64,000 nucleotides of DNA from Smallanthus sonchifolius (lineage: Eukaryota; Streptophyta; Magnoliopsida; Asterales; Asteraceae), in NCBI GenBank assembly GCA_023525975.1, contig CM042040.1, positions 49,321,486 to 49,385,485 of the forward strand, in the 5' to 3' direction. The notes under the pieces were generated by a model. The model was not told where the DNA came from and did no database searches. It saw nothing but the letters and a program-made list of their open reading frames with translations. Shown here piece after piece: positions 10,665-23,593 of this stretch. The position numbers and the translations under genes are program-made. Position 1 is the stretch's first letter. Every line of letters starts with the position of its first letter.

Positions 10665-11810
10665 TGTGACAACCCTGAATTAGAGTCAATAATCTTTGAC
10701 AGTTAATTCGCTATAAACGGGCTCAGCCCATTAACGACCCAGTTGTAGGCCCAATACGTTAACTTGATGTGTAACCTTACTTGACGGGTCACAGGATGAT
10801 TAGAGATAACGTGTTATAAATATATGGTATTCGTAGAGCCTCACAATGTACATTTAAATAAATTAACGCGTTCACGGTTGTTAACCGACACACGACCGCT
10901 ACAACTAACACCAAGTATTAATAATAAGTATTAATATTTACTTCGTACAGTTAAATCAGTGTTTAACACGTGAGTCATACGACATACAACGCGCAAATAC
11001 GACTAATACCGACAAAAACGTAAAATCTGTTATTCATCACCTTATACGATTAAATAATATAAGTGAACATCCATATCATCGTTACTTAATTAATATTATT
11101 ATTATTTGAGAAATAATAATTTGAATAGAGCTCAAAACATTAAAACAAGCGAACACGTTAGACACGCGGTATTGGCGTGTACTGGTCTAAACGAGAGTCA
11201 GAGCGGAAACCTCATAAATTAAATGTTTAAATAATATTAGTTATTATTAATATTATACGTAGTGGATATTATTCAACACGAGTTTCACCAAACACTACGT
11301 TTAAGTTTTACGTTACGGGTGTTGATACGCGTTATCCACCTACACTCTTTCTCCCACTTTAAAAACCCTAACTATATATTCATCTTATTCTTCACTCTCC
11401 TCCCCATTTTCAAACCCTAATTCTTGATTTTAGAGAGAAAGAGAGAGCTTGAGAGACAGATAGATGCAAGTGTAGGAAAGGGAAAAAGAGGGGAGCAACC
11501 CTCTCTTCCGGCGGTGGTGGCTCCGGCATGTCTCCGGCCAGCAATGACAACGCAACTCTACATGGCGGTAACAGGAAACGACGATGGAGTTGAGCGGGCA
11601 GTGCATGTCACCTGTGATGGTTTCGAGATGATGAGGGTGGAGGGCGACACCCGTTGGTTCGGCTACAGGTCTGGCTAAGCCGGCTAGCTGTACCGACGTT
11701 TATGGCAGAAGGCAACCAAACACGTTTTTTTCGGCAGATCTCCAGGCAGGCGGCTAACTAGCCGTGGGCAGCAGCGGCGGGACGGCGTCCCTGATGACCA
11801 GTGACAAGTA
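10665..11810 (+). mobile_element. 5' part of a long LTR related to element A
   Basis: The start TGTGACAACCCTGAATTAG parallels the start of element A (19191 and 40796: TGTGACAACC, then TAAAGTTAGG). It shares the following TAAACGG...CCATTAACG context but is clearly diverged. As in A, an AT-rich first kilobase leads to a TATA-like TATATAT (11373-11379), a GA-rich leader and a GC-rich block (11490-11800). It starts exactly where the Ty3 gag is cut. The right end is uncertain; composition changes near 11810. The 84-codon frame at 11424 is not supported by anything else. Confidence 0.55.
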
Positions 11811-12225
11811 CTATTTAACTACCGAATGTATGTACAATAAAAACCTCAGGCTTCCACTTGTTTAAACAACTTAGCACTTTAGTGATGTTATTAATCAGAA
11901 AATAAGGTTTGATACATATATGGTTTAGTACACAATGTGAAAAAAAAATGTGAAAACAAAACAAAAAATGAAGAAGATGATTTAATACATGATACATATA
12001 TGTAACACTATAAAAATTACATAAAAAGGGAGAATGAGTTGTTACATATATGTAGAAAATGATACATATATGTAACACTCGCAGAAATCATAATACCTGT
12101 GTTACGTATACGTATCAGAATCATAATTTTGATAAGCTACTAAGTTACGTATATGAAACAGTACGAATTATATGTATAACACATAAAAGATAAAGAACAT
12201 TAATTATAGCAGAACCTTTATAGGT
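11811..12225. repeat. AT-rich segment with GTTACATATATGTAAC palindromes (left half)
   Basis: Between 11911 and 12158 there are several copies of (G)ATACATATATGTAAC, GTTACATATATGTAG and GTTACGTATACGTAT. Removing the copia element joins this segment to 51692 onward, where the same palindromes continue (51808-51925). The two are therefore halves of one array split by the insertion. 12221-12225 is the copia TSD TAGGT. No gene is seen. Confidence 0.65.
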
Positions 12226-12776
12226 TTTAGGTCCTGATTTCAATCGAAAATCACTCAAACGATCGATTACATACACACAGGCGGAATCTGTGTGTATGGT
12301 GGTGAAACAGAGGAGAGAAACAGAATCGGTGATAATAAACAGATTAACCACACTTGAATCAACACAAAATTATATGAAACTGCAAGAACACACAGTGTAA
12401 AACAACTGCAAATGTATTGATTCAGAAACATGTGAAAGAGAGAATTTCAGGGTTACAACCGCTTATCCACACCCTAAACATTCTCAAACTAGGCTATTTA
12501 TAGTAAGTTGACAGCCATCAAAATTATGGTAACCGAAACTAGTAGTTTCTGTTGAGCATTTACAAGTGATAGAACAAATTGTCGAAACTTACTATAAATC
12601 GAAACTACTAGTTTCGATTAAAAAAATCTCAATCGAAACTAAGTAGTTTCGATAGCCCAGACTTAGACTAATTAAAACAGTAAATTACATAAACTGATAT
12701 TACAAATAAAGAAAACTAAGTTAACATTGTTCAAAATACATTGATGTTATCAGCTTAAATAAAACATGACTCTACA
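12226..12776 (-). repeat. Copia 3' LTR
   Basis: This 551-bp LTR matches 51137-51686 and on the minus strand starts TGTAGAGTCATG. Its inner terminus is eroded (TTTAGG instead of TGTAGG at 12226). It contains imperfect TCGAAACTA/TAGTTTCGA palindromes near 12535, 12605 and 12640. Confidence 0.92.
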
Positions 12777-12787
12777 ATCTCCCCCTA
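12777..12787 (-). promoter_or_regulatory. Copia polypurine tract
   Basis: The minus strand reads AGGGGGAGATT immediately before the 3' LTR start TGTAGAG. This is the canonical plus-strand priming site. Confidence 0.85.
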
Positions 12788-12817
12788 CGCTGTTGCATTA
12801 ATGTCTTCAACTCTCCA

Positions 12818-15597
12818 CTAAGCAGTTGGTCCTTGACATGGGATTGGGTTGAAAGGCTTCACAGTTGTGGTCACAACCCTTTGGTATGCCTTTCCATCCG
12901 CCTCATCATCCTCACTAAAGACTTGAATGTGATATTTGAACAGCACTTCAAGATCTTCATGTTGGAGTTTTAACAGTTCCATTGGCTCAAATATCACCAT
13001 GTCTTCCTTTCCTTCACACTCAATGACAGCACTATTGATGTTGGGATTGTAGTACCATCTCTTGAAGTTTTGGATTTAAACAGGTACCATCTTTGGTAGA
13101 GTGATGGTTTTGACAGTTTTTACCGGTTGATACCTTAGGAAGACGTAGGGCTTCTTGGTCTTGGGATGAACCCTTGTCTTTGACAACCTCTTCTTTGTTT
13201 TTGTATTCTTTAAGTCTTTAAAGTCACAGTTGACTTGGTTATGAAGAAAGTGCTCAAAATAAGATGCCATCATTACGTTGCAAGTATTCTGAACAGGAAG
13301 CTTTGCCAAATCTCTTAGATCATAAAAAGGCAGAGTGTGAAAGTCTGTCATATTCTTGAAATGCTCCATTCCACCTTTGTATCTTCTAATAATAAACAAC
13401 TTCCTTTAATGGTCATATTTCCATCCCACGGGAGTCCGTTTTAGTTCTTGATATTCAGCGAACCATTCATAGGTCTGAGGACCCTCCTCTTCTACCATCT
13501 TCTTTAACCAAGGTTTGTTCTTGTAAGGGTAGTCTGGGTTTGGCTTTTATGGTTGGGTTGGTTCAATGGGAGTTGTTTCAGTAGGTACATTTGGGGTTGA
13601 TTGAGTTGGAATTGGTTCAGGTTCTGTTGAAATGGGTTCTTTAGTGACTGTTGGCTTTACTAAGTTGACCTGTACTTCAGAGATATCTTGATCATTATCA
13701 GATAAGGCTTGGATCTCATTTCCTTCTTCAGTGAAGTACCTGACTTTTTCCCCCTGTAAGTCTTTAGTGGGTAAAATCTCTGGATACAAATCATTGTAAC
13801 CGAAGTTGTCAATCTCATCCAGAAGAGAATTGAGCTCATGGTATGAGCCAATCTCTTCTTCATCCAGGACCACCACTTCAATGTTTGAGTCTTGGCATTT
13901 TCCACGCTCCCTAGCTGCTCTCCTTTCACTAGCATATGGGAGATCAAACTCTAGTTCTTCAACCTTGACTTCCACAGTCTCCTTTGTCTTGGCAGTAGTG
14001 CAAGAAAATATAGTCATTGTCGACTCAGGGTTTGTAACAAAGGAAGGGGAAGAGGGTTACAATATCAAGTTGGGTATGTAACCCTCCAACCTCTAGCTTT
14101 AGGTCTTTGACCTCCTCCTTGCACTCATTCAGTTCTGTCTCTAAACTTTCAATTACTTTGTCCTTCTCTACAACATGATCCTGCAACTTCTTTACTTCCA
14201 AGCTTAGAGTCTTGACCCTTGGTACAGAGGGAATTGGTTCATGAGCGGGTGTTGTAGGGATGTGTACATGTTGTGGAGATGGAGGTGGTGTAGGTTGTGG
14301 TGTAGGTTGAGGTGTAGGTTGAGGTGTTGGTTGAGGTGTTGGTTGTGGTGTTGGGTGAGGAATGTCAAATAAAGAATTAGATGAAGATGACAAATCTTCA
14401 AACCCGGTCATTATCTTCTTGGCCTTAGGCTCTTCTTGTTCATAGTCAGAACCTGAATCAGCTTGTCTCTTGGAGGAGGATGAAGGAGGTTCAGTTTGAC
14501 CATCAGAGTCTGACTTATAGTGGTCTAACCCATAGATTCCTGCATCTAAAGTCCCACTTGACTCTGCAATCTCCTCCTCATCTACTTGTGCACCAGCTTC
14601 AATATCAACCACTGGTTCGATAGGAATTTGTACTTGTTCAACAAAAGGAGCCTCAATCACAGGCTCAACAATAGGTTGTTCTCCTTCTAGGTCATGAGGG
14701 ATTTCAACTTCAGCTTCAACTTCTTGTTCCTCCTCATTCCCTTGCCCATGCTCTAATTCTACTTCTTCATCAGATGATGATGATTCTATAACCTCAAGAT
14801 TAGGATCAACATTAGGCACAAATTCTTCCAACTCTCCAATAACATGTCCAAATAAAGGAATGCCTGCAATCATTCTGTTGGTCCTTTTGTTTGAACTCTT
14901 CATGTAGCTAAGAGTTTTTGCACCCATATGGTCAAAATTCAAAGATATTGCCTCCCTGTTGAAGATTTGGGTGGAGATGATTGATGATGATCTGAAGAAA
15001 TCTGGGATAGACTAAAAACATCTCTTTAACAGCTCCAGTCAGATTCTCTTTGAGCTGTCTGAATACTAACCCTGAAAAGTTGTAGTTCCTGCCTTTGATC
15101 AAGCCCAATATAGCAGATGCCACTATTGCATTTGCAGAGTCAAAACCACTTTTTCTAATTAATAGGCAATGGATGAAAACATGCACAAAGTATCTCCAGT
15201 GACGTGGAAGTGAGTTCTTAATGATTTGGCCACTCTTAAATTCATCTGGATGGCCCATTCTTCTAAAGCATTCCTTTATGTAAAAGCTTGGAAACTCAAC
15301 TGGTGCCTCTGGATCGTCATTGAAAAGCAACACTTATCTGATTGTAGTCTCAGAAAAAAGAACTTCTTGCTCTTGAACGGTAGCTCTGATGAGTTCCACA
15401 TTGTCAATAGTCACAATTTGTGTAGTATCCCAGAACTGCTTTATAGAAGATTCAAATACAGGTATGCTGTGACTTATAGCAAAGTTGATGTTGGAATTAG
15501 CCAAGAAGGTCAGGACTAGGACTAATTATGCACTCTTTGGATCATTTGCATCAAGAAAGGCACAGACATTATGTCGTTTAACAAAGAGAAGATCCAT
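12818..15597 (-). pseudogene. Extra 3' ORF of the copia element (SIRE env-like position), broken
   Basis: A long, decayed reading frame lies between RNase H and the PPT. It starts at ATG 15595-15597 (MDLLFVKRHNVCAFLDAND), directly after a TTGTTCTTTGCAG acceptor-like sequence. It runs through a conserved-looking globular part (FRRMGHPDEFKSGQIIKNSL, LPRHWRYFVHVFIHC; 14932-15333). Next is an acidic stretch with a Pro-Thr-Gln repeat and a leucine-rich coiled coil (14025-14942), another acidic segment (13547-14017), a basic MTDFHTLPFYDLRDLAKLP region (13076-13399) and a short C-terminus (12818-13000). At least two in-frame stops (near 15525 and 15336) and several frameshifts are present. SIRE-type elements carry an env-like ORF here. 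I see no clear signal peptide or fusion peptide, so the env label is positional only. Confidence 0.65.
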
Positions 15598-15599
15598 AT

Positions 15600-16690
15600 C
15601 TGCAAAGAACAAACTTTATCAAAAATTCTGACACTTAGAAAAATTGCAGAAGCAGACTCATCGAAACTATTAGTTTTGGGTGAAGAATATTGATCGAAAC
15701 TACTTGGTTCAATACTTAGAAGAATTCTGAAACAAGTCTTATCAAAACAACTTATTTTCGGGTGAAGAAACTCAATCGAAACTACAAGTTTCGCTCAACA
15801 CTTAGAAAATTTTCATAAGAAGTGATCGAAACTATGTAGTTTCTGGCAAAGAGACTTGATCACACTTTTTAAAGACTTGGGCACATTTGGGTATCGAAAC
15901 TACTAGTTCCAATTGAAAACATGTTTAAGATTTGAAAACACTTTTAAAAGAGAAACACCCTTTTTATCGAAACTTACTAGTTTCGATGCCCAAACCCTTG
16001 AACAGTTTATACAGACTCAAACACAGAATCAAGAACTCGAAAATATATACAGGCACAGACACACTTATCAAACAGACGAAAAAGATAAAAGAAAGGGTTA
16101 GAATAGCCTGAGGGTGTCGAAACATCATCTTACCGAGTTTTTTACTTTAATCTGCAAATATGTACAATGGACATGTGAGATATCAACAATGGCAAGATAA
16201 TAAACAAGAATTAAGCTTAAAGCAACCAAATTTATGAAGATTTAGTCGTCAAAACCCTCTGATTTCAAACCCTAGGTCTGCATTTTGATCAACCACACAC
16301 ATATGAACCAGAAACAGTACCTGATGAAGACGACGGCGAAGGATCAGGTAACGAACACTGATTTCGCAACTTAGACCGAGGTTTTTTGAGAGCTTTTTGT
16401 GTGAAAATGGCGGTGTAAAATGTTCGAAGAGTGCAAGTGAAGCTTGACGAGGAGGAAACCTTGATTATGAAGTCATTTAATTTTCTCATGAGACAAAATA
16501 TCTTTTTGTCCCTTTCGAAACTACTAGTTTCGATAGGCAAAAGAAGTTTCGGGTGACTTGGTAGTTTCGGGTGACAGAGAAGTTTCGGGTAACTTGGTTG
16601 TTTCGGGTGACTTGGGTAGTTTCGGTTGAATTAGGAGGTTTCAGGTGACTAAAGAAGTTTCGATAGCCATAGAACAGATGCTGAAACTTA
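15600..16690 (-). repeat. TCGAAACTA/TAGTTTCGA-rich segment upstream of the extra ORF
   Basis: Numerous copies of TCGAAACTACTAGTTTCGA-type palindromes and half-sites (AAGTTTCGGGTGAC series at 16500-16660) lie in the 1.1 kb upstream (minus sense) of the extra ORF. The same motif fills the copia leader at 50490-50700. The segment looks like a second leader, ending in a plausible splice acceptor at about 15600. No coding frame is convincing. Confidence 0.6.
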
Positions 16691-16699
16691 GAAAAACTT

Positions 16700-17790
16700 A
16701 AAATATATTAAACTTTAATAACAGAAAAAAAAATGAAGCTATACACAGAATATTTACACTTATCTTTTGGAAAAAATCCGACATGAGATTAGATCTGGTC
16801 AGTCTCTTGAAACACTTTCTTTTGCAATCAAAAGGTACCATTTAAGCATGATACAAGGTGTACACCACATATTGAAATAAAATGATTTTGAAAACCTATC
16901 AATCCTCAAGAAATACCTGTATTCATCCTATCATCTCTTTCTGATTAACCAATGTACCATCTTAGTAATTTTAAAATTACCACCAAAAACAAAATAAGAA
17001 ATCCAAGTGGATTAGAAGATTTTAAAATGAAAAATATCCAAGTAGATATCAAAAGGTACGAACATTGTAGATCTTTGCGTAAGCAAAACAGAAGAAGTCG
17101 TAAAATTATCCAAGCGGATAGAAAAAAGTTGAACACCCGAGATCTTTGCGTAAGCAAAATAGACGGGGTCAAATCATCCAAGTGGATGGGAAAAAGATGA
17201 ACACCCGATATCTTTGCGTAAACAAAACATACGGGGTCATCGGCAGTAAATATCGTTAATTTGACGGTCACCTGGCGTATGAATAGGAATCCAACACGTA
17301 GGACTGTATCTGATTGAATTGGTTTTCTTAAAAGATAAAATGGGTTAGATGTTTCAATAATGGGTTCAAACACACAAGTATGAGATAAAATTTAGATTTT
17401 CACACTACTTACAAGTTTTAACCATATGCCGGGCCTACCAGCTATACCTCAGTAAACTTCATCGCTTTTGGTCCATTCAATGTTCAAGATATGTGATCAG
17501 ACTCTATCATTTCTCAAAGGTCGGATACGATTCTCCTGAAACACAACATTTGTAAGATTTATAATATACAGAACTATGTTCAAGGCACAACGATGCAATT
17601 CTTTTTCTTTTTCTTTTTCTTTTCCTTTTAAAACTATAAACAAAGCAATTCTTTTTTATATGACATAGTGATTCCAATTTCTCCCCCAAAAATTTGCTAG
17701 TAACGAAGAATAACTGTACAAAAATGTAAAATCTTTTAGGAAATTTTTCATGAATATTAAGCATAAACAGAAAATGAACTAATATGCACA
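16700..17790 (-). repeat. Non-coding copia spacer with a 3-copy tandem repeat
   Basis: Between the end of RNase H and the palindrome-rich segment, 17036-17240 holds three copies of a roughly 65-base unit containing GATCTTTGCGTAAGCAAAA and a CCAAGTGGAT block. A TTTTTC-type microsatellite lies at 17600-17628. The 142-codon frame here is produced by the repeats. I see no gene. Confidence 0.6.
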
Positions 17791-17799
17791 AAGATTACT

Positions 17800-19185
17800 G
17801 AAAGTTGATCATGCCAAGCATTTCCACCAGTTGTGTAAATCTGGTAGTGTCGAAAGCTTTTGTGAATATGTCGGCAGTTTGCTTATCGGTTTTGACTTCA
17901 ACGATTTTGATATGCTTCTTTTCAACACAATCACGGATAAAATGATGTTTGATCTAAATGTGTTTGGTTTTGGAATGTTGAACTGGGTTTTTGGTGATAT
18001 GGGGAACGCCTGTGTTGTTACAAAGGATCGGCGTCTCATAGAATGTGATCCCATAGTCAAGCATTTGATGGTGTATCCATCTGACTTGGGAACAACAAAG
18101 GGCTGCGGCAATGTATTCGGCTTCGGCATTGGATTGGGAAACGGTGGTATGTTTCTTACATTGCCATGAGACAAGTCGGTTGCCAAGGAATTGACAACCC
18201 CAGAAGTGGATTTGCGGTCTAAGTTGCATCCCCCGTAGTCTGAATCTGAATAAGCCACAAGATCAAACAAGTTATTTTTAGGATACCAAAGACCCAGTTT
18301 TGGTTTATACTTCAAATATCTTAAAATATGTTTGACTGCAACTAAATGACAGAGTTTAGGATTAGCCTGAAAGCGTGCACACAAGCACACTGCAAACAAG
18401 ATGTCGGGTCTGCTGGCAGTGAGATACATGAGAGATCCTATCATGGAACGATAAAGGTGTTGATCAACGCTTTCGCCATCCAAATCGGGAGACAGACAGT
18501 GCCGAACTTCTACAGGAGTTTTGAAAGAATGGGACCCAGTCATTTTGAACTTGGACAGAAGGTCTTTAACATATTTCTCCCGATGAATAAGAATTCTTGA
18601 CTCTGACTGATCAACTTGCAATCCCAAAAAGAACTTTATCTCTCCAATAGAGCTCATTTCAAATTTAGAACGCATCACTTCTTCGAACTCTTTGCACAGA
18701 CGAGGATTGGTGGATCAAAAGATGATATCATCAACGTAAATCTGCACCAAGATTGTATCCTCGCCATCCTTCCGTTTAAACAAAGTTTGGTCAATTGCTC
18801 CTCACGTGAAACCATTATTAAGCAGATGCTTTGATAACGTCTCATACCACGCACGAGGTGCTTGATGAAGATCGTACAATGCCTTGTCTAATTTATAAAC
18901 ACGGTCTAGAAAGTTAGGATCAATGAAACCCGGTGGCTGCTTGACATAAACTTGCTCTTGAACATTTCCATACAGAAATGCGCTTTGACATCCATTTGAT
19001 GAATTGTGAAGTCCATATAGGCTGCATAGGCGATAAACATTCTGATGGCCTCCAAGGGAGCCACTGGTGCAAACACTTCCTCAAAATCAATCCCTTCTTC
19101 TTGATAAAAACCTTGAACAACCAAACGGGCTTTGTTCCGAACTACAATTCCTCTTTCATCCTTTTTTGTTACGAAATACCCAACG
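17800..19185 (-). pseudogene. Copia pol, C-terminal half: reverse transcriptase and RNase H
   Basis: From 19185 down the minus strand reads the RT segment with KARLVVQGFYQEEGIDFEEV, then FTIHQMDVKAHF, the catalytic IYVDDIIF (about 18725) and GEIKFFLGLQVDQ. The connection and RNase H follow (SMIGSLMYLTASRPDILFAV, YSDSDYGGCNLDRKSTSG, then SNAEAEYIAAALC), ending at a VEMLGM-like terminus near 17812. Breaks include a stop right after the YVDD motif where Gly is usual, a frameshift at about 18900 and another at about 18190. The N-terminal side resumes at 45949, across element A. Confidence 0.9.
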
Positions 19186-20259
19186 AGTGTTGTGACAACC
19201 CTAAAGTTAGGGTCAAGTACATTGATAATTAATTAATCATAAACGGACTTGGCCATTAACGGCCAAACTAAAGGTCCAACATGCGAACCGAATCCAAAAC
19301 AAACCAATAAACATTGTTGGACGGATCGTTACACGATTCGATATGATTTATAATGATTACGAACTAAAGCGTTGGATAGCTGTTAGAATGATTAACGCGA
19401 CAAAATTATTAGACGTCAAGTCTCAAATTAATGGTATTATTAAATATTAGTATTTATTTGGGCGACTAATTAGGAGTTTATACGCGTGATATGCGGACGT
19501 TGGATGCGCGTCAGCGACAAACACCGGCGTAGACGTTAACGGATTTTGCTATATTCGGTAAAATTAAATAGTGTGAACAAATATTTACTTTATACTTATC
19601 GTATTAAAATATTAATATTATTATTATTATTTAGCACGTCATAACTAATTTCAGAACACGACACGTTTTACCCGAAACAGACGCGTGTGAACACCCGATG
19701 CAAGAGTGATTCCGACTATTTTAGAAATAACATAATAAAAAATATATAATTATATATTATTATAGTTAACAATATTAGTATTGATAAATAACTTATATTA
19801 TCGGAACACAGATCGTTAGTTTGAACAAACGCCCTTAGACATGCAGTGTCAACATATACCGACCTAAACAACAGTCGAGACAGAGATTCTATAAAATAAA
19901 TATTTAAACTATATTTATAACCACATCTTATTTTTATAAGAACTATAAAATTAAAATTTAGAAATAATTAACACTTCGTAGATTCGAATATAAACACGAT
20001 ATGTTAAAACCAGTCCAAGTTAATGTGTACTCTACCTTTATCACTTCTAGTTACTAAAGAAAATTATTTTTATTTTCTTTTACCCGATGCACACGTTTGA
20101 AAAATCTCCTAAACATCTTCTAAAAGATTTTATTTTTTCTTTTTTTACACATAATCTTCTATGAATCAAGTAATCTGACAACACCCTTATCCCTGTAACA
20201 TTCTACTCACTTTGACAAATACCCATATCTCTAATATTTTTTTTTCAAATGCTTTCAAG

Positions 20260-20690
20260 TTATATCAGATGGAGAGAGTGAGAACCGAGAGAGAAGGAGG
20301 GCGAGCCTCCTGCTCCAGCGAAGTCGACATGGTGGCGCAGCCACCACAACGGAAGCTTTATGGCGCGTGCACCACCAGACCTGGCGGCCGGCCACCCCCT
20401 TGCGACGTCCGGCAAAAACGAAACCCTGGATCTGTCTGGTGGTGGGTGTTACTCATGGTAGCAGCGTTTGGATGACGGTTCCGAAGGCAACAGGAGACCT
20501 GAAGGCTGGGCTAGGGCCTCGCCCTAGCGTCGCCGACGATGGTGTGACAGTTTCCACGAATAGAGACGGTAGCAGTGCTGGTAGGTTTAGTAACGATGGT
20601 GAGTTTAGGAACCAGAAACGGTTAAGGGTTCAGACCTCTTTTCGGCAAGGGATTCCGGCGGCCACAGGTGTTGGTTTCTGGCGGTAAAGG
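20260..20690 (+). other. GC-rich, gene-like block in the A LTR
   Basis: A GA-rich start resembling a plant 5' leader is followed by about 400 GC-rich bases that stand out from the AT-rich LTR. The homologous block is at 42285-42693. Frames of 106-107 codons exist in both, but indels of two and then one base change the frame between the copies. There is no sign of protein-level conservation. It may be captured genic sequence or simply U5/R sequence. Confidence 0.5.
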
Positions 20691-21582
20691 TAATCCCCAT
20701 CTGTTCTAATTTTCTGGAGGTACAACACTTTTAAGGTTTTATACATTTTTTTGGGGCTTACCTGTTTGGTGTTAACTCGAGAAGTAGATCTATACATTTT
20801 TTTTGTGTGAGTCTCTCGTTTAAAGTCTCCGACAACCCCCAAATAATCAAATATCGTTTTGTAGGTGTTTGAACGTTGCGATCTGTAACACGCAAGGTTA
20901 GTATGCTGTTTTGGGGGTACTTTTTGAGGATTTTACATTTTCCGTCTAGATCTATGTTAATGATTTAGCGATTGTGAGGCCGGGTTTCATTCCCGAGTAT
21001 AAAACGTGTGTTTTTGGACAGGGTACGACATCCAAGCAGCGGTCAAACTCAGTCAACGCTGGTCAATGATAGTTAAACATGGTTGATATGTAAAACGTGA
21101 AGTTTATGATGTGTCGGTTCGTAAACTGGACTCTCGAAAGGTATAAAACGCGCGCCTAAAGCTAATTATATACATGTATTTATGAACAATATGATTTAAC
21201 ATGTGTGGCATACGAGTTGAGCTCTTGAAAACAAATAATAATAATAATAATAATCACGAGTAGTAATAATACGAACCGAACAACTGACGAATGTACATAA
21301 ACCGATATTACGGGATACAAGGGTTGGAAATCTTATACACACAAGACTTAAAATAAATATATTCTATATGCATTGGTATTAAGATGTATAATCATCGTTC
21401 CATCATTTTTAATAAAAACAAATATAAGTATCGGTAAACGAGTCGATACGAACAATTTTATATTCGGATTAATGGTTATATTGGGAACTAATTAGGAACG
21501 TGTCATGAATAGAGGACCCAACTATTTCTTTTTCTATACAACTATTTATATTTACTAAAGGAAATCGAATTGTGACTATCTT

Positions 21583-21624
<42 letters not shown>

Positions 21625-23131
21625 CTACATACAATGCACACACATATTCTACCATACATGTGGACGACATGCGAATATGTGATGACTCGCTTAGATAACG
21701 AGAAGCATGAATTGTACAAACACATACACACGACTATTTGACGACTAGTTTTGATGATATACGACTTAATTCGAATAAGAAACTACTAAGACTATATTTT
21801 TGTCAAATAGATTTCGAACACCATCTTTATATAAATACATGAATACCCATTTTCAATATATAACCCTACTTATATTTAAATTATACGACTTATAAACAAA
21901 CCCTGCATACATATTCGAATATATACACACACACACGTATACACCGTGTTCAATTCCTTTTATACAATACCCATCATGTGCGTAGGTATTGATACAAACA
22001 ACCCTTCTAGATTTCATATCACATAGGTATATAATTACAAGGATACATTTACGCGTGACGAACTATTATTTTTACAGCTCAAAATTTTGTGTACCAAGCG
22101 TACTTCGGTCTTAAACCTAACTCAAAGATTACATATTGTATAATGGTATATTTATTTTAGTATGATTAACCGGGTAAGATTTAGACATACCTGAGTTGTA
22201 TTCAGTTTCTTACAGTAGACGTATGTACAAGTATTTTTACTATACACATACGAATACACAAAAGACAGACCAATACTTTCAAAATACAACTACAGCCCAA
22301 GAATGATTGTAAATTAGTCACAACATTTTAAAGAATCAACGGAGCTCAACCACACACGTGATAACTCGACGCGAGTTTAGAATTACTTTATAACATTAGG
22401 GTTAGTTCATAAAGCTCTTAAAATACATGCAGGTGTCATAGGGCTCAAGTAGGACATACATCAATGACTATTACATTATGTGGACATTGGTTTCCATTAC
22501 TAGATGGGTGACATTATCGTTCCTAACGCATCACCAGGTGAGTTTCACGGCCCTTCTTTACTTTTAAATGTTTTAGAAACATCGGGGGAGAAACATACTT
22601 GTTTAACACTTTTGAAAACATGAAACATCTTTGTTTGAAACACTAAACAGATTTGTTTGGTACGTTTTTATATGATAACAAGAAAACAAGACCCGACCTT
22701 TATGTTTGCATGAGTTAGCATTGAGAGCTAGTAAAGTCCCCTACGTAAACATTTTTAATAACCATTAGTTAAGGACTTAGTCGGGGATTCTATGGATAGT
22801 TCTATTTAGGATTGACACCCTCGGGCATTGTTCGATCGGTTTTGGTCTAATGGCCGCATAGTGTTCAAACGTGTGCTCGGGAGGTACGAGCTGGGGGCGA
22901 AATGTAAAACCCCAACCGACGGCGAAAACGTCGAGGCGGGACTTGTAGACTGTTCATGAGCACATGGTTAACTAAGTTGTAATATATTAAAGCATCACAT
23001 TTCAATTCATAACTCCAACAAACCAAATTCAACAATACAAGAATCTTGAAATACATAACAAGTTCGTTTTATTCAATTAACTAGGTCCACAACCTAAGTG
23101 AAGCAAACTTGATCAACTCAAACATGTGTAC

Positions 23132-23593
23132 CTGAAACATGATAAAAACGAGGTCAACTAAAAATAGTTGATGAGCATACATAGGTTTTGACTCTAAATA
23201 GTATCATTGTGTTGTGTGTATACAATCCATACATATCATGGTTAATAAGACAATTATGGAGAGTTACTATTGTGAAACCAAGTTATACAATCAAACCTTT
23301 GTAACTAGCATGCAAATAACCAAATTGTGTTGCGGTAACAATCACCCTAACTGAGTGGGTTTGTCAGACTCAATAGATCTATCATTGTTAACCGTCGGCG
23401 TGTGTAGTTAATGATTGCACATGTAAATTGCACACAAATTGTAGTTTGCACACCTAGTACTCAAGCATAAGGCTTAAACTACACACATGAATGTAGTGTG
23501 GAATTGTATTGTGTAGTTTGTAAACATTATATAATTGTACTCATGTTCCACCCCAAAAATGTAAATAGTGTAAAAAGGGCTATGTAAACTCAC
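23132..23593 (-). other. Intron-like segment in LTR B2
   Basis: On the minus strand the donor is ACAA/GTGAGTTTACATAG. The acceptor is TATCATGTTTCAG/GTAC. The length is 462 nt, identical to B1 and B3. Confidence 0.4.

Noticed and set aside
13806..14081. Plus-strand frames opposite the copia extra ORF and opposite the copia and Ty3 pol regions
   Set aside because: They are antisense shadows of minus-strand coding.
12818..15597. A viral envelope or pararetroviral gene in the extra copia ORF
   Set aside because: I see no signal peptide, fusion peptide or movement-protein motif. The ORF lies between RNase H and the PPT of a clear Ty1/copia element.
16945..17373. A 142-codon minus-strand hydrophobic frame as a membrane protein
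   Set aside because: It is generated by the three-copy tandem repeat at 17036-17240 and has no start context or conservation.
20367..20687. A 106-codon frame, with a 107-codon counterpart at 42370-42693, as a conserved gene in the A LTR
   Set aside because: Indels of two and one base between the two copies change the reading frame internally. Similarity is at DNA level only.
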